Under the pieces are notes generated by a model, which ran no database searches, was not told the DNA's origin, and worked only from the letters and a program-made list of their open reading frames with translations. Below, in pieces: positions 45,263 to 57,939 of a stretch of DNA of 64,000 nt; position 1 is the stretch's first letter, and each line of letters starts with the position of its first letter. Made by a program: the position numbers and the translations under genes. This stretch comes from Vitellaria paradoxa (taxonomy: Eukaryota > Streptophyta > Magnoliopsida > Ericales > Sapotaceae): NCBI GenBank assembly GCA_019916065.1, contig CM034240.1, positions 41,070,561-41,134,560 of the forward strand, written 5' to 3'.

Positions 45263-47285
45263 ATGTTGTTTTGGCAACCCTTCTTCTACTCTCTTCTTCC
45301 CTTCGTTGTCTTCGTAGTCTTCCTTCTCAAATGGCTTTCAACTTCTCCAAAACCCCACAAAAACAGACCACCTTCTCCTTCAAAGCTCCCAATAATTGGA
45401 AACCTCCACCAGATCGGTTCATTCCCTCATCGTTCGCTGCAATCACTAGCTCAAAAATATGGACCGCTAATGATGCTCTACTTCGGTGGTGTCCCAGTTC
45501 TTATTGTCTCTTCTGCAGACGCAGCTCGTGAAATTATGAAAACTCATGATCTTGTCTTCTCAAATAGGCCTAAATTGACCATTGCGTGTAAACTTTTATA
45601 TGACTCAAAAGACGTAGCGTTTAGCCGTTACAGTGAGTATTGGAGGCAGATTAGAAGTGTATGTGTGGTCCATCTTCTAAGTAACAAGAGGGTACTTTCA
45701 TTTCGTGGGGTTAGAGAAGAAGAGACTACCCTTATGATTGAAAAGATCAAACGATTTTGCTCTTCAACCCCTAATTCGGTGGTGAATTTGAGTGATATTT
45801 TTGTGTCACTAACGACTAGTGTAGTGTGTAGAGTGGCCCTGGGAATGAAGTATGGTGAAGGGGAAGAAGGGAAGAAGTTCAAGGAGCTTTTAGGTGAACT
45901 TGTGGGACTTCTGGGGGTTTTCAACGTAGGGGATTACATTCCATGGCTTGAATGGGTGAACCATTTAAATGGTTTGTATGGTAGAGTAGACAAAGTTGCT
46001 AAAGAATTGGATAACTTTCTGGAAAGTGTTGTTGAAGAGCATGTGATGAATCTTCAGGCAAGAGAGGCAAATGGAGGTGAGAGTGTTGAAAGTAAACGTT
46101 CACAGGACTTTGTCGATGTTTTGCTTCAAATTCAAAGAGACAACACAGTTGGCTTTCCCATACATAGGGATAGCATTAAAGCTCTCATCTTGGTATCGCC
46201 CAGCGACCCTCCCTTAACTTTGTCTAACTTCTTCTTTTTAGGTAAAACGTAAACTTTGTTTTCTCTCAAAGAGTGACATAATTTAATACTAGTCGCAAAC
46301 ACCTTCAATTGCAGATGAAACAATGGCAAGACCTATTAATTGGTCAAACAAAGATGAAAATTTGAAAAGAAAAACAAAGAAGAAGAACTTCATTGGCTTC
46401 TATTTTATGTTTTAGATAAGAACATAACTCAAGTTAAATTTATTCTATTTTTTTGAAAGAGTTAATTAGAAAAATGAGATAAAAAATTGAAAATTATTTT
46501 TTAACAAAATTTATTTTTTTTTTCCTGATTAAGCATAAAAAAGTAAAGTATTCTTTTCCTTTTTTTCACTATTTTTTTCCTCCGCCTCTCCATGTCCCAA
46601 ACAGAGTGTTAGGGGCTCATCTATTCATTTAATTGCATTTTCCATTTATAATGAATATTTGTATGTTTTGCAGGATGTTTTTGCTGCCGGAACAGATACT
46701 ACATACACAGCCTTAGAGTGGATAATGGCAGAACTCCTAAGACACTCCAAGGTGCTAAAGAAACTTCAGAATGAAGTACGAGGAATAGCCCGGGGCAAGC
46801 AGTGCATAACCGAGGATGATTTAGAGAAATTGCAATATCTAAAAGCAGTAATTAAAGAGACCATGAGACTACGTCCTCCTATACCATTACTAGTTCCTCG
46901 AGAATCAACCAAAGATATCAAAGTAATGGACTACGATATTGCAGCAGGAACACGTGTAATCACCAATGCTTGGGCAATTGGAAGAGATCAATCATCCTGG
47001 GATGAACCCGAAGAGTTTAGGCCGGAGAGGTTCTTGGATAGTTCAGTGGATTTCAAAGGGCATGACTATGAGTTAATTCCATTTGGTGCAGGAAGGAGGG
47101 GCTGCCCCGGAATTCAATTTTCTGTAGCTGTGGATGAGCTTGCATTGGCAAATCTCGTGCTTAAATTTGATTTTGCTTTGCCCAATGGCGAGAGAGGGGA
47201 GGATTTGGACATGGGTGAAGTTTCTGGTTTGACTGTGCACAAAAAGATTCCTCTCCTAGTTGTTTTAACTCCATGTACATACTAG
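45263..47285 (+). CDS. Cytochrome P450, CYP71A/CYP71AJ-like, apparently intact
   Basis: Two exons: 45263-46192 and 46674-47285, joined across a phase-0 intron (GTATCG...TTTTGCAG), giving 513 residues, normal for CYP71-clan enzymes. Residues 1-24 form the hydrophobic ER anchor ([17 protein letters not shown]). The hinge [15 protein letters not shown] follows at about 36-50. Then come the C-helix YWRQIRS (about 126-132), the helix I oxygen-binding motif AAGTDTTYT just after the splice junction (about 313-321), KETMR (ExxR), FRPERF, and the heme loop [10 protein letters not shown], whose Cys binds the iron. The family oxidises small plant metabolites using electrons from a P450 reductase. CYP71AJ members make furanocoumarins and CYP71A members act on varied substrates, so no substrate is assigned. 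It is the only copy in the window with no visible lesion. Confidence 0.92.
46193..46673 (+). other. Single intron of the intact P450
   Basis: This 481-base intron has GT...AG borders and splits the gene just before helix I, at the LIL/DVF boundary. The same position is used by the pseudogenes at 25255 and 40013, and it is the conserved intron site of the CYP71 clan. Confidence 0.85.
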
Positions 47286-48540
47286 TTCAGGCATCATGCA
47301 TGTCCTAGTTAATTTTATTTTGTTTATTGAAATCACAGATATCATCACGTTGTAATTTTAACCTTTTATTTATTTTTTTTTTTTTTTTTTGGGAGAGAAA
47401 TAGAAATTTCGTTAAGAGAGTTTTATAGCAGGAGATAAAAAGTCACTTGTGACGAGATTACTACAATAAAATATTAATATATATATATTAGGTAATCACT
47501 AGATATTTTTTTTTATTATGTAATGAATTCTATGAAAAAGATATCCCAATGTTAATTTGATTCGTCCAAGAATAGTGAAAGAAAACCTCATATTTAATTT
47601 GGTGAGTCAATTTGGATATTAAAAAAACAACAGTCAACAATGGAGACTGCTACGATATAGGAGAACACTAATCTGAAGTTAATTAAGTCCAAAGCTGCTT
47701 TTAAGTGTTAAATCTTCACCTAAATTTACTTACAGTTAGAAATAGTACCCTAATTTGACTCTAATTAGGAATAATCAACAAATTATCAAAAATGGTTAAA
47801 AAAAAAAGTTAATATATAGATATAAACTACTAATTTAGGCAGCTAAAATTTAGGCAAAGCCCGTGAAATAGATAATTTTGATCAGAATTAAAAAATATTT
47901 TTTTCTTAAAATAAAAAATCTTGAATTGAATGCTCTAAGTGAAAAAACAAAAATACAAAAATAAAAAAAAAAAACAAAACAAAACAAAAAATTCAGAATA
48001 TGAAATTCGGCGCGATGCGTGAAGCTTGACTACTAAAGAAATCGATTACAAAGACAAACAAAGTTGGAAAAGAATCCCAGCACCCAAACCCGGCCACAGT
48101 ATCTTTTGCACTCTGGATTCTGACATCGAAATTTGCTCAGAGCCGCGTTATGTAATTTAAGTCATTTAATTAATGAATTACTTGTGTTATATATAATATG
48201 TACTTATTAAATGAGTTACAAACTCTAGAGTTTGGTATTATGACTCACGTTTAATTAATTGAATCATGTTAAAATTAACCTTATTTATGTCACGACCCAT
48301 TTATGATATGACTTTAATCTTATTTATGTCACGGCCCATTTATGATATGACTCATTTAGATGTATGAACTTAAATTATTACTCCTGATTTTAACCTATTA
48401 CGTGTGTTTATAGGTCCTCGAGAGTGAGATGAACCAAGAAGGCAACTTTTTGTGATGTTGCAACTCCACCATCCTCCTAGCATGAATATATCTTAGGTTG
48501 TGTTTATATAATTATCCAAAGACTAAGAGTGTGTTTAGAG
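47286..48540. other. Downstream flank of the intact P450
   Basis: No gene found. The block 48000-48140 (AAGAAATCGATTACAAAGAC, AAAGAATCCCAGCACCCA) matches the downstream module at 30320 and 36580. At about 48279-48351 a 36-base unit (CTTATTTATGTCACG, then CCCATTTATGATATGACT) occurs twice in tandem. Confidence 0.55.
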
Positions 48541-48963
48541 TAGTAATGAAAATGAGTCTAATCAAGTTTTAACTTATTCGAATTATTTATACTGGACTCA
48601 AACTCGACTCGAATTTTGATATAGATTAGAACTCGACTCAATAAAATAAAAATTTACACTCGAAATCAGCTCGCAAATAGTTTGGTTAAAACTAAGCATA
48701 TATAACATTATTTTAGTTTAAAATATAATAAATAAAATATTATTAAAAATATAAAAATATTATAAAATATATATAATATTTTATCAAACTACCTTGCAAG
48801 CTTTTGATCAAAACTTTTCTAAGTTTGAACTCGAGTTTGATTCTAAACGAGTCACAAATCGAGCATAATTTTAGCTCATTGTGGTCACAACCCAAGCTTG
48901 AGTTGAACTATTTTCGAGTCGATTTTGAACAATTTAAGAAAGTTCGATTTGTTTTCATCCCTA
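48541..48963. mobile_element. hAT-type MITE
   Basis: The ends TAGTAATGAAAATGA and, reversed, TAGGGATGAAAACAA form imperfect terminal inverted repeats. They are flanked by GTTTAGAG and ATTTAGAG, an 8-base target duplication with one mismatch. The 423-base interior is non-coding, with repeated CTCGACTCGAA-type words. Confidence 0.75.
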
Positions 48964-49854
48964 ATTTAGAGTGATTTTAAATCTATATTATTTTTTTGAC
49001 AAATTATTAATCCAAATACTGTCTAATTTAAATCCCAAAAAACATGTAAATAAGTAGACATGTACATTTTTTTACTTTCTACGACCATTTGTGTCACATT
49101 ATATTTCAGCTTACGGTTGTTTGTAAGGTATTGGTTGAGTAAAACAACTGGAGAGTCATTCCTGGATGTATTTTGACAATAAGAACCTTGACGATTTGCT
49201 ATTAGCAATGGCCACCCATTTTTCCATTCCGTGCACCGGCCGGCAAAGATCCTCTCCATGAGTAGTAATCCCCACTAGCTTTAATTTTAATGCAGAAAAA
49301 TTTAGATTAATCAATTAACTTTATCACTTGCGTGTTGGATTTTATTAATAGAAAAAAAATTAAAAATAGAAATTTTATGTTTTCAATTTACTGTTATGTT
49401 ATATATGGGTGCGTTTGATTTGTTAAAAATTGTTAAAAATTTTTAAAAAATTTTAAATCTTATTCATCTCGCTATACGAATTACGAACTCACTTTATTTT
49501 ATTTTAAATTATTTTTTATCGCACCAAACGCCATACTATATATATTGGTTGGTCGATCGTAACTATCAGATCATTGTCCGGACCTAAACTTCCAATTGCT
49601 GAGCATGTAGATTCCAACCTTCGTGCTGTGTTTCTTCTTTGGCATTAGTGATTTCCCCGTCCACTTTGGTTTTGGCCAATGTCACCCTTTGGCTAGGTAG
49701 ACCATGAAAATGACATTGCAATAATTTCAAGGAGTCATGCCAAGTTAGTGGTAAACTATTTCAGCTCCATTTATAGTGAATTAATTTGAGTTTGATTCAA
49801 ACTCTATTCAAGTTAAATTTAAGATATTTAATTTTAGTTTGATTAAATTTCTAT
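48964..49854. other. Intergenic region, no gene seen
   Basis: Only short ORFs occur. An ORF on the minus strand (49259-49023) has no recognisable domain. Confidence 0.4.
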
Positions 49855-50098
49855 GAATGTGGTATTGCTTATACCCCACTTTTGGATTTGTTTCCTGCCA
49901 AAATCTAAAGGTTCAAAATTATTTTCTATCACATCTCATGTTAAATCATATCTTTTATCACATTTTATATCCTACCAACCAAACACAAAAAAAATAATCC
50001 CATATAAAGAATTAATCTCATGTTATATCCAATCCCATATATTATCTCATATTATTACTTATACCCCATCATCCAATCCCTCAAAACAAATATAGCCT
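49855..50098. mobile_element. MITE-like repeat, copy 1 (family with 57369)
   Basis: It is similar over about 240 bases to 57540-57777. Shared blocks include TTTTATCACATTTTATAT, ACCAACCAAACACAAAAAAA and the end AACAAATATAGCCTTA (ACAAACACAGCCTTAA in the other copy). The left half found in the other copy is missing or diverged here. Confidence 0.5.
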
Positions 50099-50214
50099 TA
50101 GTATTTTATTTTTAGCGACGACTTTATGACAATAGCATGCATAGTGTCACTGAATAAATTTTATTGTCATTTTGATGAATTATTTTTTCACTAGAGCTCG
50201 AGTCTCTAGTAGTG

Positions 50215-51445
50215 TGTTTCACTTCAAAAGCTTTTATGGAGTTTTAATATTTAAATAAGAAATTTCAATTTAAATGACATCCCTTCCCACTCGTTTTAGT
50301 AGGTTAATGGTTGCTTGTGGTGTGTAATTGAGGAGAAAGAAAGGATAAATGAAAGTGGTTGTTTTCAAAATTTGTTATAACCTTCCCTTTACCATAGACT
50401 GAAAAAGTTTTGCAGGCAAAAGGATAGCGACTATACAAATTGAATTATTATATTGTCTGGAACCATTTGGAAGGTGCATGTATGGGCCATTGTGGTGCAA
50501 TGAAGATGCCTTGCATTTAAATTGCACTATCCTAATCGAAATATCGGCCCCATTTTGAGATATCTCTCCGGCAGTATGTGGCACGAGGTCCACATCTAGT
50601 GGAAAACTTTTTGTAGGTTGATTATAGATGAATATGCCAACCATGTGACATATGCAATCATGAGCAAAGTGACCTTTAAAGATGTTACGTTATATTGGAA
50701 TAGTAAGGTAACGTAAAGGGCCAAAAGCTGTTGTGCGGCTAGGCATTAAGAGTAAGAGTTAGAGTAGTTTGGTTATTCAAATAAAGTAGTATTTTAAATA
50801 TATTTACAGTAATTTTTTAAATAAGTGCATTAAATATGGTAATAAAATAAAAGTGTGAAAATGATCATATCATTTTTTTTTTCTATTCCTTTGTCCCAAA
50901 TGAGGTCTAGGAATAAATACAATAACCCCACTAAAAAAATAGAAGTTCCTATTATTAATTATTATATTATTGACCTATTATTAGCTGCAAATCAAATAAC
51001 TCGCAAAATATTTGAGATCAACTAGAAAGAAAAATTTGGCCCATGCTAGATCTGTAAAATAATATCTTCATATTTCAATCATGAAATATTTTAATTAATG
51101 TCTAATTTCATGATCGTTCAAATAAAAAGTTAAATGTGGTACTTAATTTCGTAGAAAATTTAAACATTTGCTACATCTAAATATACATATATGATATTTC
51201 AATCAATTTCACTGAAGTGATTAAATTCTAAATGCTTTATTAGACCTCAATAGTAATTCGTCTAATTTCTCAACAACTCGTTCACATCACCATTAATCTA
51301 TCTCAATATACCTTAAATACCTACTTCATTTGGGGCATCAAATGTGGTGTTAATGGACCTAAAACTTTCACACATAGGAGTCATGACCATACATCCAACA
51401 TAGAACAATGACATAATTGTAGTTTCAATCAAAAAAGAGAAGCTG
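50215..51445 (-). repeat. Inverted copy of P450 inter-gene spacer
   Basis: Read on the minus strand, 51445-50720 matches 960-1740 (for example ATTGAAACTA, TTCTACGTTGGATGTATG, CATTAACACCACATTTGATG). 50710-50215 then matches 5404-5850 and 24300-24440 (CTTTAAAGGTCACTT, GATATTTCGATTAGGA, GGGATGTCATTTAAATTG). It therefore carries the spacer between two P450 units in reverse orientation, without the CACTA element found at 1743-5403. No P450 coding sequence lies on either side in the expected orientation. Confidence 0.75.
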
Positions 51446-52200
51446 AGTTGAAGAGGTAGAACCAATAAGGTTAATGGGAAAGATTTTATTTTTAAGAGGA
51501 AACATATATATATATATATATACATATATAAAGAAAAATAAAAATAAATATAAAATCTTGGGACATAACCCTGTAAAGCACTAGCCAGTCTAGTAAGCAA
51601 ATAAATCTTTTCCCATATACGGACCTCTTAACTAAGGCATATCGATCCCAGACCCGGAAAAAAAAAATAATAATAATAATAAGATCAAGGTATGGCCTCT
51701 AACAAGAAACAAACCACTTATGCAAAGAGTCTCATAACAAAGGATAAAGACTCCGCTTTCATGAGGGAATAATAGGATAAAATAAAATCTAGCCAGTACT
51801 TGTTAAGTTGAGAGAAAGGAATCTTAATCTTCATTATCTTGCGTTAGTTAGTACATAGTGACCTTGTAGGAGGAAATTCTGAAAAGCAAGAAGGTCGGCC
51901 CAATTTGATTATGGGTTTCAACGGTAGTTTTTTTTATTTTTTTATTTTTAAAGCGCATCGGGTTTGTTTCGTTTTGAGTTTTGTTTTTCAAAAATTAGGA
52001 CCAATGAAACAAAAAATTTGAAAAAAATTAAAAGGTATATTTACAATGGTTTTGAAACCAAAATAATTTTTTTTTAATTAATATGTCATTAAATTCTATT
52101 TAAACGTCATTTGCATTTCGATTTTGTTTCTTTATTCACTCTTTTTTAAGTTAATTTTTAGATATAACCACCAAATGCATTTTTTGAATTACAAACAACA
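51446..52200. other. Intergenic, AT-rich, with microsatellites
   Basis: A TA run lies at 51506-51523 and an AAT run at 51667-51682. No coding sequence is supported. Confidence 0.4.
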
Positions 52201-52511
52201 TTTTCTAGAAACATGTTATTAGGTATTATATTTATAATTGATAATTTGTGGACAAAAATAATGACATTGTTATTGTATTTTTAGATATTTAAATAAGATG
52301 TCTTAGAACTAAGGGTTAATGATAATAAGGTGTCTTAGTAACATGGGTTAATGATAATAAGTTGTCTTAGTAATAATGTGTCTTTCTAATCAAATTAACT
52401 AATTTAATTTAATTATTTATTAGAAATAAATTTATAATAGCTGTTACATATTAATTTAATTATATTATTTATTAAAAATAATTTTAGTTTAATAAAATAT
52501 TTGAATAAAAT
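52201..52511. mobile_element. Left part of an AT-rich TIR element split by a solo LTR
   Basis: It resembles the interior of 38520-39552 (AATTATTTATTAAAATAA-type words, and the block TATTTGAATAAAAT directly at the LTR insertion site). The far left terminus is not clear; it may lie near 51940. Confidence 0.5.
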
Positions 52512-55431
52512 TGTAACATCCTGAATTTCTTTTTTATTTATTTTCAGGTTACATAATTAAATTAATTTTTATTTTATATGTAAAAATTTTAATTGTGTTA
52601 GTTTGGTATTATTTTAAAATTTATTTAGTCTTAATCTAATTTAATTAATAACTTAATCAAATTATTAATTACTAATTTAATTTAATGGTGGCATTAATTG
52701 AGAAATTAAATGAGAGTTAGTTTGTTAAGAATGCATTTATATGCAAACATATATATATATATATGTATGTATATAGCTAGATGTGGGGAGGCTTGGCCAC
52801 GTGCCAAAAAAAAAAATTATTTAAAGTCAAACATGGCGGCTGGAGTTTGCTTAGGCATATGTATTATATACCTATGGATATGTGTAAGTGTGTGGGTGTG
52901 CGGCTTATAGGCGGTAAATAAAATAATAATAATAATAATAGAAGTTGGCCGAAGCCTTCAACCCTTTGCTTGGCCACCACGTGCTATATATATATATATA
53001 TATATGACACCTACGTATACAAGTGGGTTTAGATGATTGGTGAAAATAAAAAAAAATATGACCACGTGTTCCAAAAATAAATACATGGAAGTAAAGGTGC
53101 CAGCACACCCTCCTGTGCTTGGTTACCAAGCATAAAGCATATAACTTACCAAAAAAAAAAGCATAAAGCATATATATATATATATATACATATGTGTGTG
53201 GGTACACTTTGGGGCCGAAAAGGAAGAAAACCGAGCAAGGAGAAGAAAAAGAAAGAAAAAAAAAAAAAAGGAAAGGAGGAACGAAGAGAAAATTAGAAAT
53301 TTTAGTCAAATTATTAAGGTGAGTTATTTTATTTATTTTGTAGGAAGTTAAATAAATTAAGTATGTTACAAATAAAGTGGTTATATTTTAAAAATTAATT
53401 GGGTTTATACTCAAATCTTCAATTCTTAATTTAATTTAAATATTTATTTGTTAGGGTTGTAATTAGGACATGAAGAAAATCAACTGCAACCATCCCATAA
53501 TTTGATTTTCTTGAAATATTTGCTATTCAGGTGAGTGTGTTAAACTTAAAGATAAAAAATAATAAATTTGAATTAATAAATCTTATCTCATTGATATTAA
53601 TTATCTATGATAAGCGAAATTGATTGTTCTGAATTTTGTTAGCGAAAAATTGATATTATTTATGGAAACTAATTGTAAGAATCAATATTTTTATGTGAAG
53701 AATTAGTTGTATAGTATATTGACGGTGAAATAAAAATATTTGTAAGTAATAATTGTGAATTAATTATTTTATAGTAAATAGTGAATTGGGAGTATTTGTG
53801 AATAAATAATATTTATATCTGAGAAGTTATTTTTGTAAATATTAATTATTTACGTAGTATTTGGGTTGATAATAAAGTGAATTGGGATTATTTGAGAAGA
53901 AATAATATTTATATCAAAGAAATTATTTATATGTAAATATTAATGATTTATGTAGTAATATCAAAGAAATATTAAATGATTATTGTGAAAATTTATATTT
54001 ACCTGAGGCATTATGTGTGAGGAAAATAAAAATACGGATTGTCTATGAATTGATTAAATGATGATGATTTATGATTATTTTTGAAATCTTGAATGTGAGT
54101 GTTGTTGTTTTAATGTGGGGAATTGTTTGTGTGAATGAGAAATATTGTATCATTATAAATTAGCTCTGCCAATATTTAAATTATAAGCATTCATGGAATA
54201 ATAATTCGTATAATAGATATTTTTTTTGTATGCAAGGAATTATGAATTAAGTGTGTTGATGACGATTTATGACTATTTATAGAATGTTAGTGGGTGGCTT
54301 AATATTTTGAAATTATTCTTTATTTGTGAGTTGATTGTGGCAATGCTGAATTGTGGCTAATTATGAGTTGCAATACCTTATTTGTGGATTGATTGTGGAG
54401 ATGTTGAATTGTGGCCATTTATGGGGTTACTGAATGAGAAGTGATATTCTTACTGAGAAACACAACAATGATAAATGATAGTAATAAAATAATAAATACT
54501 ATTGCATAACATGGATTGTGTGCATTAAGGCCAGATGGGACCAATGATACGGTCAGATGGGGTCCGACCAGATGGGGTTAATGGGACATGCCAAATACAG
54601 TCACTGTCCAAAGTTGAACGCTCAATTCATAGACCAGATGGGGCCAACTGTGTGTTGCATATTAACAGTTAAATTATTCATCATACGTACATATTATGGC
54701 ACTGCCAGATGGGGCATGTAGCCATCATGATGTATTGAGATATTCTTTTACCATTGTTGGATTTGATACAATGATGTGATGTGATTAAAGATTGACAAAT
54801 GGTACTAATGATGTGGTGACGTATAGCCAGATGAGGCTTAATATGATGTTACGAGCTGATAGAGAAATTGTGATGTTAATGACATAATGTGATGTTGCAA
54901 GTGGATAAAGGGATCATGTGGTTAATGATGTGATATAATGTTACTATCATTGTTAAATTTAATTCTTGATTATTTGTGAGAATACTGGTTGTGTAATTGA
55001 TGATGGATGCATGTCATGAGCTAGTCAACTGAGGAGAAATGTAAAGATGAGTTTGATGGATAAGTGATAAGAATGGAAGTAATGCTAGATTTTATAACAA
55101 AAACATAGTAAAAGTGTGAATAATTTGTTATCTTTTATTTTAAGTATAACACTTCTACTGAGTGTGTGATACTCACACCTAAATTCTAAATTTTTCAAGC
55201 TGAGATAGACGTGGCTGCATGTGCTGGAAGACGACCCAAGTTGTCTATTCCTCCATTTTAACCCTAGTTTTGTGATAATTTTTAGTGATTGCAGGAAAAA
55301 ATATAATAAATTAAGTTTAGAGTTACAATTTATGAAACATTATATTTGATGTAAATACTATATTGAATGATTTATGAGCATCCACCCCCATTGAAAGGAC
55401 TAGATATGTATCCTAAAGAAGCGGTGTGACA
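52512..55431 (+). mobile_element. Solo LTR of a gypsy-type element (2,920 bp)
   Basis: It begins TGTAACATCCTGAATTTC and ends GCGGTGTGACA, the end type of plant chromovirus LTRs (Tekay/Del relatives have LTRs of this size). The 5-base duplication AAAAT flanks it perfectly (52507-52511 and 55432-55436). The paralogous element at 39300 reads TTGAATAAAATAATTTATT, the empty site. No gag-pol sequence remains, so recombination between LTRs has removed the interior. TA runs at 52748-52763, 52985-53004 and 53170-53188, and an A run near 53255, are internal. Confidence 0.85.
54525..54840. repeat. CCAGATGGGG short repeats within the solo LTR
   Basis: Six or more copies of (C)CAGATGGGG or close variants occur within 310 bases, at irregular spacing. 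They make the only GC-rich patch in the LTR. Confidence 0.65.
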
Positions 55432-55884
55432 AAAATAATTTATTCTAATATGATGTAATAAAAATGGATAAAATATTAGAATTGGCAAAATGTTTGCAAC
55501 AGAAAAAAGCAGATTATATTATTTATTTAAAATAATTTTAATAAAAATATTTTAGTTTAATAAAATATTATTTTAGTTTAATAAAATAATTTAGTTTAAT
55601 AAAATTATTTATTAAAAACAATTTTAGTTTAATAAAATAATTTCAGTTTAAAAATAAAGTATTAGTTTAAAAAATGGATAAAGTATTAGAATTGACAAAA
55701 TGTTTGCAACAGAAAAAAAGAGTGAAAATACATTTTTTCTGTTTACGTTTTTTTGTTTAAGTTTTCAGTTTTTAAAAACAAAAAAATGTAAACAAATTTA
55801 ACAAACATGTTTCTTTTGTCAGTTTACAAAATTTTAAAAATATAAACAGAAAAACAGAAAACAAAAAGGGAACCAAATAGGACC
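55432..55884. mobile_element. Right part of the AT-rich TIR element
   Basis: It continues the element split by the solo LTR and matches 39315-39552 (GAATTGACAAAATGTTTGCA, TCTGTTTACGTTTTTTTGTT as shared blocks). It ends AGGGAACCAAATAGGACC followed by TTA. An internal piece containing TTTTAGTTTAATAAAAT is repeated several times at 55535-55660. Confidence 0.65.
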
Positions 55885-55889
55885 TTAGC

Positions 55890-56230
55890 ACTGCGAGTTA
55901 GAATTTCCAGACTGAGAAAGGGTTTGGTTGGCTAAAACTAATCAAAACCTATCAATTTTTACTAATATTTTGTACTTTTTTCTAATCAAATTGTATCACA
56001 TATCACTTTTACATCAAATTTTATATTTTTACTGTATTTTTTGACCAAACTTTTACTAAACAAATACTCCTGAGATAACTTAGGAAGATAATAGAGATAT
56101 ATGAGAAAGAAAGAATGACAATTATTAACGTATAACTTTTTCTATTTTGGGTTGGAATACATGGCCTTGAACACATGAACCTTTGAAAGATTGAAATATA
56201 AAATTGATTGAATCTGTTAAATTAAATAAA
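55890..56230. repeat. Dispersed direct repeat, copy A
   Basis: About 340 bases match 59195-59530 (GAGTTAGAATTTCCAGACTG, GAGATAACTTAGGAAG, CATGGCCTTGAACACATGAA). Each copy contains the small MITE-like segment also seen at 42868. The two copies are in the same orientation, about 3.3 kb apart. Confidence 0.7.
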
Positions 56231-57368
56231 ATTTGTGTCGAATAAATTAAAATTAGTTGATGAAAAAATATTTATACAAAAAAGAGATACATAAAAGTAT
56301 TTATTTACTCAATTTTTGTTAAAATGAAAAATTATTTTTTTATAAAAATTAATTTTCTTTTATTTTTCTAAATAGATTTTTTTAATAACTACATATGGAT
56401 TTATATGACAGACACTTGACATTAATTTAATGAAATTTATTTTTTTTTTATTAATATTACACTTTAGTTAAAATTGTAAAAGAAGAGGTTACATGTCAAC
56501 TTTTAAAATAAATATTTTTAGTCCAAATGGAGAAAGTGTACAAATCCCATAAACTGTGGTGTTAAACCGGCTTCTTGTTTCTTTGTTCGTTCGTTCGGTC
56601 CTTCCCTAGGGCTTCATACGGTTCAATGTTTTTACAGAGCTACAAATTCACTTTAGCCTTTTTGGTCTTTTTGCTTCTACCAAAAGGGTAAAATCGAGTA
56701 TAAAATTACAATTTCTTGCTGATGTCACCTTATTCCGTCTGCTTCCTAACGTTTGTGTAACAACTAAGTCAAAGCGTTACAAACATTAAAGTTTAAGGGA
56801 GATAAGTGCTAGGTTTAAAAGATTAGAGAGGTCCGTGTAATTGGTTTAATGGTCAGAAAATCTAATTGTAATTTATTTTTAATATTATTATATTTAATAA
56901 TCAAGTCATTTACACACACATATATATATATATACATATATAAAATAGCAACTTTAATTTTTTTTCTTCTAAGTTTAGAAATACTTAATATTTTATTTAA
57001 TTAATAATTTATTTTAATAATTAAAAACAAACCACAAATTTATAATTTATAAAAATATTTATAACATGATAAAAAGAGAGTGAAAACTAAAATAATATTA
57101 AATAGGTGTAATTGAGTTTATGAGTTTAATATAAATTATATCTAATTTATCTAATAATAATTTATTATTAAATAAATATAATTAAATTTAATTATTTAAT
57201 CTTAACTCATTTATGACTGGACGCTAACTTGTCCAAATCTGTCCATTTATCAGTTCTAACCTTGGCCGGAAACATAAGCAAGTCCGATGCTTGCCAGCTG
57301 TGCACTGATGATGATGTTAGTCAGAAACAATCAACAACACAACAATAGGGGCGTACGGAAATAAAGTA
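56231..57368. other. Intergenic, no gene seen
   Basis: AT-rich, with a CA/TA microsatellite at 56912-56942. A less AT-rich patch at 56550-56760 (CTTCTTGTTTCTTTGTTCG, AGGGCTTCATACGG) does not translate to anything I recognise. Confidence 0.4.
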
Positions 57369-57777
57369 AGGCCATGTTTGCAAGCCGGATGAGATGGCCG
57401 GATGAGATGGCCGGATGGGATAACAAATTCATGGATCACATTGTGAAGTATTTGTTTGATTTTTGGAAGGGAGGATGAGAAATCCGTCGCCCCCACTAAT
57501 CCCACAAACTTGCCGGATGACTTGTCCTGTCGGAGTGTGGTATTATTAATATTTCACTTCTAAATTTATTTCTCTCCAAGATCTAAAATTTTAAAATTAT
57601 TTTTTATCACATTATATATCAAATTATATTTTTTATCTCATTTTATATTTCACCAATTAAACATAAAAAAAATAATATCACATAACAAATTAATCATATC
57701 TTTTATCAAATCCCATGTATTATTCATGATATTATTTATCTCTCATCACTCAATTCTCTCGAACAAACACAGCCTTA
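57369..57777. mobile_element. MITE-like element, copy 2 (TAAGGC ends)
   Basis: The left end TAAGGCCATGTTTG and right end CAAACACAGCCTTA are imperfect inverted repeats. The left third has a short tandem (GCCGGATGAGATG twice). The right part matches 49855-50098. It is non-coding on both strands. Confidence 0.6.
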
Positions 57778-57939
57778 AGGTTTTAGGAATCTAATGGCTA
57801 AGAATTCTTGAGAAAGATTACGTGTCCAAAATATTTAATTATTATCTTTTTTTTCTTTAAGAAATCACAAAAATTGAAACATTTTTTTAGCGTCTTAAAA
57901 TACTTTTTATGTTTTTTTTTTGGGAAGTCAATAAATTTT

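Noticed and set aside
50375..50644. Minus-strand ORF of 89 codons
   Set aside because: It falls in the inverted P450 upstream spacer, which is non-coding in the other copies.
52905..53309. Minus-strand ORF of 134 codons
   Set aside because: It runs through TA and A homopolymer tracts inside a solo LTR. The apparent Tyr/Ile and Phe runs are microsatellite translation.
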